A DNA stretch of 51,401 nt from an uncultured Ruminococcus sp. (lineage in GTDB: Bacteria > Bacillota > Clostridia > Oscillospirales > Ruminococcaceae): positions 1 through 51,401 of the forward strand of contig CADAES010000018.1 in the NCBI GenBank assembly GCA_902786975.1, written 5' to 3'. Numbering within the stretch: position 1 is the stretch's first letter; each line of letters starts with the position of its first letter. Shown here one piece after another: positions 1-7,362 of this stretch. The notes below the pieces were generated by a model. It saw nothing but the letters and a program-made list of their open reading frames with translations. It made no database searches and was not told where the DNA came from. The translations under genes and the position numbers were made by a program.

Positions 1-2834
1 TGGTTAGCATCGCCCTTGACTCTGTAATAAACGTTGTACTCGCCTGCGTCGGTTTCCTTTGGAATGGACTCGACCCAAGCCTCTTCGTCGATCTCAACTT
101 CGCCGGCAGGATTTGCGGTGTTTACAATTTCTAAGTAGATGTTGCCGCTGTCAATATCGGTAACAAGCAGACCGTCAAAGCCTTCGGCGAGATTTAAAGT
201 ACCTTTATTAGTACTCAAATAGTACTTGCCAGTACCGGTGTTATAGTACATAATTATACCATTATATGTTATATCACCAATTATACAATTAGCATCACTG
301 CTGAACAGTACTCCCACCTGACCTTGATATTTACCTTCAGGGTCAGGTGTGTAAATTGTGTTTACCTTTACATCAGCTAAACCCAATCCATCTTCGCTGT
401 CGCGCTTAACAATTGTATATTCCGGGGTGTCGTCATCGGTTTCAACGACTGCGTACTGCACTGTGCCGTCATCGGACGTGCCTGCGGTGATAAGATCCTG
501 CAGCTCGCCGTTGTATTTAAGGTTTTCTTTTGCTGTCGGTGCGGTCGTTACGGTCGGGTCAGCCTTGGCAATAGTTGCCGTTACAGATCCGACATCGCTG
601 CTCTTATCGTCCTTGACTGCCTTGTAGAAAACGGTGTATTCCCCTGCGTTTGTGCCCTTGGGAGGTGTGGCTGACCACGTCTTGACCTCAAAGCATTCAG
701 AGGACTTGACTGCTGTTACCTCAATGGTGTTACCATTTATTCCGTCAATGCGTAATGCATCGCAGCCGGTGGGGAACTGTGTTACTGTGCTATTGGCACT
801 AAAGAACGCTGGGGTACCAAAAAGAAGACGAACAAGCACATGATCATATGTATCCGAATTCGACATATTATTACACGGGTTAAATTCAGCATTGTCATTT
901 GATAATTTAACTTTTTTTCCAGTCGGGAATAAGAAACCTTCATCGTCACTCGGCTTAATTATTTTACCAATTGTCAAATCATCGCCTGATAATACGTATT
1001 TTCCTCCCTTTCCGATCACATCGACAGGTTCAGCAAGCCCATACTCCAGCGTGCCGCCCTCGGCCGTACCTTCGTTGACAAGCGTCTGCTCGTTGCCGTT
1101 GTATTTAAGGTTTTCTTTTGCTGTCGGTGCGGTCGTTACTACCGGTCCGAGGTCGACGTGGGTCTGGTTGAAGTACTGCTTGTCATTATCACTATCCACA
1201 TGGTCATACACAAATGCGTTTTTATTATCTGCAAAGTTATTTTTAATTGTTCCGCCTTGCTTTAAGCCGCCTGCAGCTACACTAAATTTAACACCATAAC
1301 CATATTCTTGGTAACTACCATTGCCTTCCTGGAAACAAAAAGTTCCGACGCTATCGAACGATGCCCCCGGAGCAAGAACATCACCGATGTTAAGATCGTA
1401 TGAATCTAATTCGCTGTTGTAAACCTTGTTCTCGATAAAGGCGAGCTTGCCGTAGTAATAATACACAAGATAAGTCTTAGCCGAGTTGACAGAGAATGGC
1501 AAAGTGCATTCATTATCATTTACAGCAACTGATAAGCCGTTTGTATCTTCACTTACTGTAAATACAGTGCCTGAAGCAACACCGCCGCTAATTGAATATG
1601 GATCTTCATTACCAATTTTTACATCCGAAACACTTCCGTCAACCTTAAAATCATCCCCTGCTTTTACAACGATTGGCTTGTTGCTCGAAACAGTCTGAAT
1701 AGGATAAACAAGCTCAAAGGAGTACGGATCAGCCTGTGTGCCGGAACCGCTCTTGATCTTAAAACCGGAAGGAATGACAGCCGATGGTTTGCCGCTTGGC
1801 TTTTTGATAAATAAGCCAGCTTCATGTTCATTATTGTATATAATACCTGACGGCTCTGGACTATACTGATCTGCGGAGATAGAGTTTCCAAATACCCACT
1901 GACTATTAGATTCATCATAAAATGGCGTAGGAACAACAGCAGAAGAATTTCTGCCGTGAACTCGGATAGTATCATTATCGTTGTAGAAGAACCATTTGCC
2001 GTTAAGGTTAATATTATCGCCTACAGCCCATTCGGTTTTTTCAGTATAGTATACCTTTACTTGTGCGATCTGTACAAGCTGTGATCCTTTAACAGTCAGG
2101 CTTTGTGCGTTTACATCACTTACTGTGGCAACATTGCCGGAAGTGGTTATAGTACCTGCTGCTGAGCTAAAGCTTTTGATATCACCAGCACCTTTTGTAA
2201 ACTCCACTTTAGTTATTTGATACCCAGCTGCGACACTAATAGTTGCACTTTTAGTGGTAGACAAATACATACCACCTTCATCGCCAGGACCTTCGGCGGT
2301 GATAGTAACATTTGTACCGTTGTAGGTGTTTTTAGACTGATCTGTAGCAAAGGTTTCGGATTTTTCTGCCGAAACTTCATAGTATACCTTTACTTGTGCG
2401 ATCTGTACAAGCTGTGATCCTTTAACAGTCAGGCTTTGTGCGTTTACATCACTTACTGTGGCAACATTGCCGGAATAGGTTACTTTGCCTGCTGAGCTAA
2501 AGCTATTGATATCACCAGCACCTTTTGTAAACTCAACTCTAGTTATTTGATACCCGGCTGCGACACTAATAGTTGCACTTTTAGTGGTAGACAAATACAT
2601 ACCATCTTCATCGCCTTTTTCATCGGCGGTGATAGTAACATTTGTACCGGTGTAGGTGTTTTTACCCTGATTTGTAGCAAAGGTTTCGGATTGTTCTGAT
2701 GTATCAGCACTTGCTACAATGTCCGTACCGCCGAAATAGCCGCCGAAATCAGTGCCCGCAGGTACTGTTGCCGCCATTACAAGCACAGCCAGCATACCCG
2801 CAATTACACGCTTCCAAGAATTTTTAACTTTCAT
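1..2834 (-). CDS. Large secreted repeat/Ig-like surface protein, C-terminus beyond the window
   Basis: The frame stays open from the ATG at 2834 to the window edge (944 codons seen, no stop), so the gene is partial at its 3' end. A strong GGAGG lies just upstream of the start. The N-terminus is a signal peptide: basic residues, then a hydrophobic stretch, with likely cleavage after an ALA-Ser-Ala-type site near residue 45. Residues about 48-265 contain two near-identical copies of a roughly 110-residue unit beginning SETFAT. Further on, a motif of the type TAPTAKENLKYNG recurs (coded near 1110-1140 and 510-550), followed by segments ending in GEYxVxYxV. This resembles the small bacterial Ig/MBG-like domains of gut Firmicutes surface proteins. 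No anchor, dockerin or CWB2 repeat is seen, but the C-terminus is missing. An adhesin or extracellular-matrix role is only inferred. Confidence 0.85.
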   Translation of the reverse strand, partial: MKVKNSWKRVIAGMLAVLVMAATVPAGTDFGGYFGGTDIVASADTSEQSETFATNQGKNTYTGTNVTITADEKGDEDGMYLSTTKSATISVAAGYQITRVEFTKGAGDINSFSSAGKVTYSGNVATVSDVNAQSLTVKGSQLVQIAQVKVYYEVSAEKSETFATDQSKNTYNGTNVTITAEGPGDEGGMYLSTTKSATISVAAGYQITKVEFTKGAGDIKSFSSAAGTITTSGNVATVSDVNAQSLTVKGSQLVQIAQVKVYYTEKTEWAVGDNINLNGKWFFYNDNDTIRVHGRNSSAVVPTPFYDESNSQWVFGNSISADQYSPEPSGIIYNNEHEAGLFIKKPSGKPSAVIPSGFKIKSGSGTQADPYSFELVYPIQTVSSNKPIVVKAGDDFKVDGSVSDVKIGNEDPYSISGGVASGTVFTVSEDTNGLSVAVNDNECTLPFSVNSAKTYLVYYYYGKLAFIENKVYNSELDSYDLNIGDVLAPGASFDSVGTFCFQEGNGSYQEYGYGVKFSVAAGGLKQGGTIKNNFADNKNAFVYDHVDSDNDKQYFNQTHVDLGPVVTTAPTAKENLKYNGNEQTLVNEGTAEGGTLEYGLAEPVDVIGKGGKYVLSGDDLTIGKIIKPSDDEGFLFPTGKKVKLSNDNAEFNPCNNMSNSDTYDHVLVRLLFGTPAFFSANSTVTQFPTGCDALRIDGINGNTIEVTAVKSSECFEVKTWSATPPKGTNAGEYTVFYKAVKDDKSSDVGSVTATIAKADPTVTTAPTAKENLKYNGELQDLITAGTSDDGTVQYAVVETDDDTPEYTIVKRDSEDGLGLADVKVNTIYTPDPEGKYQGQVGVLFSSDANCIIGDITYNGIIMYYNTGTGKYYLSTNKGTLNLAEGFDGLLVTDIDSGNIYLEIVNTANPAGEVEIDEEAWVESIPKETDAGEYNVYYRVKGDAN
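2048..2690 (-). repeat. Two direct repeats inside the secreted protein gene
   Basis: Bases 2048-2360 and 2381-2690 are near-identical direct repeats with a period of about 333 bp, differing by scattered substitutions and one codon-sized indel. They encode the duplicated SETFAT unit of the secreted protein. Confidence 0.85.
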
Positions 2835-3010
2835 TTTTTACCTCCTTGTTATTTTAATAACAAACGCACCCTGCAAAATACACCATAGAGCACGCTAAAA
2901 CTAACAATTTTCAACAGCAAAAAAAGGCAGCAGCTACGCCTTGCACAGTAGAATTGCACAGATATTGCATAGCCTTTCGACCTTTTTTATGTAAAGTTTA
3001 CAATAAATCT
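2835..3010 (-). promoter_or_regulatory. Structured 5' leader with an intrinsic terminator
   Basis: Between the promoter and the ATG at 2834 lies a leader of about 175 nt. Read on the minus strand, the hairpin AGGC-GTAGCTGCT-GCCT at about 2923-2944 is followed by seven T, giving a terminator shape ahead of the gene. Its 5' arm contains GCGTAGC, which can pair over 7 bp (one G-U) with an upstream GCTATGC, so two exclusive folds are possible. The loop between them carries TGTGCAA twice. This suggests attenuation. I recognise no riboswitch class; the c-di-GMP-I core was looked for and is absent. Confidence 0.45.
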
Positions 3011-3016
3011 GACTAT

Positions 3017-3045
3017 ATATTAGCACAAATCAAACTAAATGTCAA
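3017..3045 (-). promoter_or_regulatory. Sigma-70-type promoter of the secreted protein gene
   Basis: On the minus strand TTGACA (3045-3040) is followed after 17 nt by TAATAT (3022-3017). This places transcription start near 3010. Confidence 0.8.
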
Positions 3046-3138
3046 CCTAATGTGATATTATTTCATTTAATTAACTAATTATTGGAGCGTATGACGAAGA
3101 TCAGCCTTTTTTCAAAAAGCCGAAAAAATTTCCGGCGC

Positions 3139-3185
3139 AAAAAAGCACCCGCATTTGTACACTTGATACAAACACAGATGCTTTT
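3139..3185 (-). terminator. Intrinsic terminator after the VOC genes
   Basis: On the minus strand a hairpin AAAGCATCTGTGTTTGT / ACAAATGCGGGTGCTTT is followed by a T run. The inner GTGTTTGT / ACAAATGC arms recur in the terminator at 7315-7356. Confidence 0.75.
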
Positions 3186-3211
3186 GATCGCACACTGTAT
3201 ATAAAGGTATG

Positions 3212-3592
3212 TCATTTATTATCCTTGATGTGCTGTACAAGATTGATCGAGAAGCCTGAGGGGGCTATCATCAGTGCAGACTTTGAACTGTCCCTCTGTA
3301 CGATATGATCTCCGTAGTAATTCCTGAAGCCGTGTGAAACGAGCAGATCATAGGCTTGTTCAAAGTTATCCACATTCATACGGATAGAGGCGATATCCTG
3401 CGGCAAATCAGCATTCGGAACGGAAATATCAACAGCAAATCCGTTATTATCCTTCATGCGGATACCCGTAACATCAAGTTCACCTATCCCCTTGGGGCTA
3501 TGTCTTTTCTCAAAGCCAAGCTCCTCAAAGAGCTTTACAAGCGGCTGTGCATCATTGGTTATGATCTGCGGATTGAAAGTCGTTATCTTCAT
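3212..3592 (-). CDS. VOC (glyoxalase/bleomycin-resistance fold) family protein, copy 2
   Basis: This 126-residue protein starts MKITTFNP and shares that start, the LFEELGFEKRH block and the IRMNVDNFExAY block with its upstream neighbour, so the two are tandem paralogues 18 bp apart. The length and the alternating motifs fit a single vicinal-oxygen-chelate half-domain pair. No substrate or metal set can be assigned with confidence. The ribosome site is weak (AGAAAAACAAG), so translation may depend on coupling to the gene before it. It is the last gene of a minus-strand run and is followed by a terminator. Confidence 0.8.
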   Translation of the reverse strand: MKITTFNPQIITNDAQPLVKLFEELGFEKRHSPKGIGELDVTGIRMKDNNGFAVDISVPNADLPQDIASIRMNVDNFEQAYDLLVSHGFRNYYGDHIVQRDSSKSALMIAPSGFSINLVQHIKDNK

Positions 3593-3610
3593 CTTGTTTT
3601 TCTCGCTTTC

Positions 3611-3985
3611 TCATTCCTTGATATGCTGGCAAAGGTCGAATGCAAAGCCCGAAGGCGATTTCATCATGCACGACTTGTTGGTCTTTGTATCTACTGTGCT
3701 GTCACCTCTTGTGTTGGTAAAGCCCTTTGATTTGAGAAATTCGTAAGCCTCCTCGAAATTATCCACATTCATACGGATAATGGTCATATCCTGCGGCATA
3801 TTCTTCAAGTCGGCAATATCTATGCAGTAACCGTCAGCGTTCTTCATTCTGGTACAGGTCACCGTACCCGTTCCGATATCGACGGTCGGAGCGTGGCGCT
3901 TTTCAAAGCCGAGTTCCTCAAAAAGCCTGATGTTTTCCTCTGCGCTTGCTGTAAGTATCATGGGGTTGAATGTTGTGATCTTCAT
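3611..3985 (-). CDS. VOC (glyoxalase/bleomycin-resistance fold) family protein, copy 1
   Basis: The protein has 124 residues counted from MKITTFNP. A longer frame opens at 4012, but AAGGAGG sits eight bases before the ATG at 3985, so the inner start is chosen. It is the paralogue of the next gene, with the same LFEELGFEKRH and MNVDNFEEAYEF blocks. It ends in a segment of the MKSPSGFAFDLCQHI type, typical of the last beta strand of VOC domains. The 56-bp gap to the HD-kinase gene upstream contains only a small GCCGCA/TGCGGC hairpin without a T run, so cotranscription with that gene is likely. Function unknown; detoxification or ligand sensing are both possible. Confidence 0.82.
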   Translation of the reverse strand: MKITTFNPMILTASAEENIRLFEELGFEKRHAPTVDIGTGTVTCTRMKNADGYCIDIADLKNMPQDMTIIRMNVDNFEEAYEFLKSKGFTNTRGDSTVDTKTNKSCMMKSPSGFAFDLCQHIKE

Positions 3986-4041
3986 AAACAGATCCTCCTT
4001 GTTTTTATTCAAGCCGCATTTTCTGCGGCAAAGTTACTTCG

Positions 4042-5520
4042 TCAGAAGCCGAGTGTGTTCAGCTTGCCTGTAAGCTGCTCTATCTTTTCAATGCAGCGGT
4101 CTGCGGTCTTTCTGTCCTCACCGCCGGGCACGCCTTTTTTGTGCAGCTTGCAAAGCAGCCTTATATAACAGATGAGCGAGGCTTTTTCGACAACATCTTT
4201 CTGTATGCTTTCATCCTGCGTACCCAGATAGTATTTCAGGAAAAAGCCGAAGAACCTCTTGGATGTCTCGTAGGAAAAGCCCATGAAATCTTCGACAACG
4301 CCCGGATCGTCCTCACCGAGCACAACATAGAAATAGTAAAGGTCAGCTATCTCTGCAAGCGGGCTGCCCGTCGAAACTCTGTCCATATCTATCAGAAGCG
4401 GCTCGGAATCCTGCAAAAAGACATTGCCCGTATGAAAATCGCCGTGAACGAGATTATCTGTTTCGGGGAGAGTGTCAATGAGCTGTCGGCACCTTTGCGC
4501 AAGCTGTTCGTTTTCAAGTGCAATGCCGCCGTCGATATACTTATGCAGTCTTTTTGTGACCTTCGGGAAGCCGTCCTCCTCGCCGACCGTTATCGACTGT
4601 ATCAGGCAGGCAAGGTCAGCCATTATCTTTGCGTATGTTTCGACCTGTCCGGGTGAGCGTGCGATAAAGCTCGAAACAGGCTCCGAATCGACCAGTTCAA
4701 ACATAGCGCCGTACCTGTCGCCGACAGAGACTATACCGAACGAGATAGCCGTCGGGATACCGAGAATGAAAGCCTTTCTGCTCAGGTCTATCTCCTGCTC
4801 GACATCGTGATAGGTGTTGTTCTGATTGAACACCTTGATCACAAGCTCGTCGTTGTAGCGGTAGACCTCGCCCTTTGCACCGTGTCCGAGCTGCTTGCAG
4901 CCGTCGATGCTGACCTCTTTGTACTTTTTGTACCGTGCCTTTTCACTGTCGAAAGAACCCGGCCAGATAAAATTGATATGCTTGATAAACTCCTTGAACG
5001 CTCCTGTTTTATTGAGCGAAAGCTCGACCATCTCCGCAACGCTCTGATAGTACCAGTGCTGCATCTCGGGGTCGTTCTGGTGGAGCGTCTGCCATATCGC
5101 CTCGCCTTTCTCGGAATACTCGCCCGCAAGCGATCTGATGTTTGCGAGCTTGTCCGCAAGCCACAGCATCTTAACGCCGATGTCGGTGCTGTTTTTCAGC
5201 ACCAGCAGAGACTCCTCCTTGCGTCGTTTCCAAGTTGCACTTCGCTCCTCGTCGGGATACTCGTTCTCCGATTCGGACGATACGAGCAGCGCTACCCTTT
5301 CACCGAAACGCTTTTGTATCTCCTCAAGCGTTCCGTCGGTGTCCTCGACGATATCGTGAAGTATACCTGCTGTGATTATTTCCTCGTCATCGGTCATGGT
5401 CGAAAGTATCTGTGCGACCTCCATCGGATGCAGGATAAACGGGATACCGCTGAATTTGCGTACCATGCCCTGATGCATGACCGTTGCGTATATTATTGCT
5501 TTTTCAAGCTTGTTCATCAT
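4042..5520 (-). CDS. Fusion of an HD phosphohydrolase domain and an aminoglycoside-phosphotransferase-like kinase
   Basis: The protein has 492 residues. Residues about 1-190 form a RelA/SpoT/MESH1-type HD domain: H31 in FILHPMEVA, then H55-D56 in GILHDIVEDT, and a later DKLANIRSL block typical of ppGpp-hydrolase-like HD proteins. Residues about 220-490 form an APH/choline-kinase fold. This has a glycine-rich loop (LGHGAKGEVY), the invariant Lys strand (LVIKVF), the catalytic loop HGDFHTGN and a metal-binding LLIDMDR. A frame opens at 5553, but AAAGGAAAGG stands before the ATG ATG at 5520-5515, so that start is preferred. The two activities suggest sensing or breakdown of a phosphorylated small molecule together with phosphorylation of another. 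The substrate is unknown, and drug resistance should not be assumed. It heads a run with the VOC genes. Confidence 0.85.
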   Translation of the reverse strand: MMNKLEKAIIYATVMHQGMVRKFSGIPFILHPMEVAQILSTMTDDEEIITAGILHDIVEDTDGTLEEIQKRFGERVALLVSSESENEYPDEERSATWKRRKEESLLVLKNSTDIGVKMLWLADKLANIRSLAGEYSEKGEAIWQTLHQNDPEMQHWYYQSVAEMVELSLNKTGAFKEFIKHINFIWPGSFDSEKARYKKYKEVSIDGCKQLGHGAKGEVYRYNDELVIKVFNQNNTYHDVEQEIDLSRKAFILGIPTAISFGIVSVGDRYGAMFELVDSEPVSSFIARSPGQVETYAKIMADLACLIQSITVGEEDGFPKVTKRLHKYIDGGIALENEQLAQRCRQLIDTLPETDNLVHGDFHTGNVFLQDSEPLLIDMDRVSTGSPLAEIADLYYFYVVLGEDDPGVVEDFMGFSYETSKRFFGFFLKYYLGTQDESIQKDVVEKASLICYIRLLCKLHKKGVPGGEDRKTADRCIEKIEQLTGKLNTLGF

Positions 5521-5866
5521 AGTATTGCCTTTCCTTTTGCTCCGACTTGCCATAATCGCTTGACATTCATCAAAAAGCCTTGTTACAACTATATCACGAA
5601 TTCACACAAAAGTCAACACTTATTATATATAATTTTAACATTTTACAAATCAAGCGTTGTTAAAGTTTTGTTCAAAACGTACATATATCCGACGCCGAAG
5701 CGAAACAACTCATTGATGATCACATCTATATTTACGATCACCGGCATATCCGATAAAAACAAAACTGACTCCGCTTGAGTTGCGAAGCCGGTTCGTTGCT
5801 TAATTCAGTTTACCATAGGGGCTTTTTGTGCTGTACGCACAAAATGGTGCGCTTCACCCGTTATGC
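5521..5866. other. Intergenic stretch: one promoter, an inverted repeat, no convincing gene
   Basis: This 346-bp gap contains the promoter of the HD-kinase gene (5588-5616). It also has a perfect 8-bp inverted repeat TTTTGTGC-gtac(a)-GCACAAAA near 5823-5845, close to the end of the cyclase gene, which may act as its terminator. A 34-codon minus-strand frame lies between but has no ribosome site and was not called. Confidence 0.6.
5588..5616 (-). promoter_or_regulatory. Promoter of the HD-kinase / VOC run
   Basis: On the minus strand TTGACT (5616-5611), a 17-nt spacer and TATAGT (5593-5588) form a near-consensus promoter. Confidence 0.75.
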
Positions 5867-7198
5867 TTATTTGCCCATAAGCTTTTCGACCCAGGCGGTG
5901 AAGCTGTCGGGACGGGCGGTGAAGCAGACTATGCTGTCCTTGCCGGTATGACCCATTACCTTGGCATAGAGGTCCTCGCCGATATCGAACATTATATTCT
6001 GCGAGGAATGAAGTTTTATCTGCGTGGAGATGAGCGCATAGCGCCTGTCCTTTGAAAACTTCAGCACCTTTACAGGATACCCGGTATCATCGACAGTTTT
6101 GCCCTTCAGCGTATAGAGCGTGACAAGCCCGTGAACTGCGGCATCTTCCCAGTGGATAACGCTGTCGGCGGTACACAGGCGGTATTTATCGCCGATACCC
6201 TCGACGTTGAAAATACGCAGCGGCTCTTTTGCGCCCTTTGGCATAAAGCTCTGCTCCCCTGCCACGACAAGCTTTCCGGGCAGCAGCTTTGCGGTATGCT
6301 CGGTGACAAAGACCTGACCGCCGACGGTGAGCGCTTCTACCCTGCCGGTGAGGTTGACCGTCTCGCCGATACAGCCGTAGCTCATACGCTGAGACGAGCC
6401 GATATTTCCGACAACGGCAATACCCGAATTAATGCCGATACCCATTTCAAGCTCGGGCATTCCCTCTCTGAGATTGACCTCATTGACGGCGGGCATAGCA
6501 TTTTGCATCTCTATCGCACACTCCACGGCGTGGGCAGCGTGGTCGAGGTCGTTCTCGGGTGCGCCGAAAAGCACGAGCATACCGTCGCCCTGAAATCCGA
6601 CGACTGTTCCGTGATTTTCCTCGATGACGGACACCAGCTTTTCAAAATACTTATTGAGCACGGTGATGAGCTGGTTGGGCGTGAGCTTGGTGGACATTGC
6701 GGTAAAGCCACGCAGGTCGCTCATAAGTGTCGTGACAAGGCGTGAATCGCCGCCGAGCATCTCGCCCTGTTCGGAATGAAGGACATAGTTTGCTATCTCG
6801 GGAGAGGTATATCTCTCCAATGCGGAATTGACCTTGGCGAGCTCGGTAAGGTCACTTATGATGATGACGAACTGCTCGTTGTTCTCCTTGGTATACATCA
6901 TACAGACACGAAGCTTGAAGCGCTTATGCTGCGGGTTTTCGTAATCGACGAACGCCTGACGCAGCGTTTCCTTGGATGTTATGGAATCAATGAACATCTG
7001 GATAAGATCGTCGTTTGTTTCGACGAACGGGATAGCCTCCCATATCCTCTGCTCGGTATCGGCGGCGCTGATGCCAAGCAGCTTTTCGGCTGCGGGGTTG
7101 GTGAAAAGCAGCACGCCCTGTTTATTCGTAACGCAGATAGCATCTACGATATTATTGAATATGTACTCCTGATAGCTGCGGTCAACATCGCTGCGCAT
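5867..7198 (-). CDS. PAS domain class III nucleotidyl cyclase with a C-terminal extension
   Basis: The protein has 443 residues. GGGAGG stands six bases before the ATG at 7198; the in-frame ATG at 7204 is too close to it. Residues about 10-130 form a PAS domain (the FTNPAAEKLLGIS block). Residues about 160-340 form a class III cyclase homology domain. The first metal Asp is in SDLRGFT, the second in FQGDGMLVLFG, and VNLTGRVEA supplies the usual Asn and Arg. The two positions that normally read adenine are changed: the Lys of the DKFxGD block is Gly here (VVGFQGD), and the Asp of RMDYT is Ser (RMSYG). The last 95 residues or so, including FSKDRRYALIS, faintly resemble a PilZ-like barrel, which is uncertain. 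The nucleotide used cannot be predicted. It appears soluble. Confidence 0.85.
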   Translation of the reverse strand: MRSDVDRSYQEYIFNNIVDAICVTNKQGVLLFTNPAAEKLLGISAADTEQRIWEAIPFVETNDDLIQMFIDSITSKETLRQAFVDYENPQHKRFKLRVCMMYTKENNEQFVIIISDLTELAKVNSALERYTSPEIANYVLHSEQGEMLGGDSRLVTTLMSDLRGFTAMSTKLTPNQLITVLNKYFEKLVSVIEENHGTVVGFQGDGMLVLFGAPENDLDHAAHAVECAIEMQNAMPAVNEVNLREGMPELEMGIGINSGIAVVGNIGSSQRMSYGCIGETVNLTGRVEALTVGGQVFVTEHTAKLLPGKLVVAGEQSFMPKGAKEPLRIFNVEGIGDKYRLCTADSVIHWEDAAVHGLVTLYTLKGKTVDDTGYPVKVLKFSKDRRYALISTQIKLHSSQNIMFDIGEDLYAKVMGHTGKDSIVCFTARPDSFTAWVEKLMGK

Positions 7199-7237
7199 TT
7201 TCATCCTCCCTTTCGCTTTCTAAGTTTGCTTGCTCAC

Positions 7238-7266
7238 ATTATAACAAATCAGCAGAGGATTATCAA
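7238..7266 (-). promoter_or_regulatory. Promoter of the PAS-cyclase gene
   Basis: On the minus strand TTGATA (7266-7261), a 17-nt spacer and TATAAT (7243-7238) lie about 40 nt before the start codon. Confidence 0.78.
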
Positions 7267-7314
7267 GTGGTTTTGATATATTCCGAACATTTTTACAAAA
7301 GCAAAAATGCATAC

Positions 7315-7356
7315 AAAAAGCGCCTGCATTTGTACGCAATGCACAAACACAGGCAC
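7315..7356 (-). terminator. Intrinsic terminator after the CHASE2-cyclase gene
   Basis: On the minus strand GTGCCTGTGTTTGT pairs with ACAAATGCAGGCGC, followed by TTTTTG. It is related in sequence to the terminator at 3139-3185. Confidence 0.75.
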
Positions 7357-7362
7357 TGTATT

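Noticed and set aside
2835-3010. c-di-GMP-I riboswitch in the first gene's leader
   Set aside because: The window is rich in c-di-GMP enzymes, but the GCAAAGCC-type core and the tetraloop-receptor layout are not present.
5640-5745. Minus-strand 34-codon frame MPVIVNIDVIINELFRFG
   Set aside because: No ribosome site and no family recognised; it could be a gene relic but cannot be supported.
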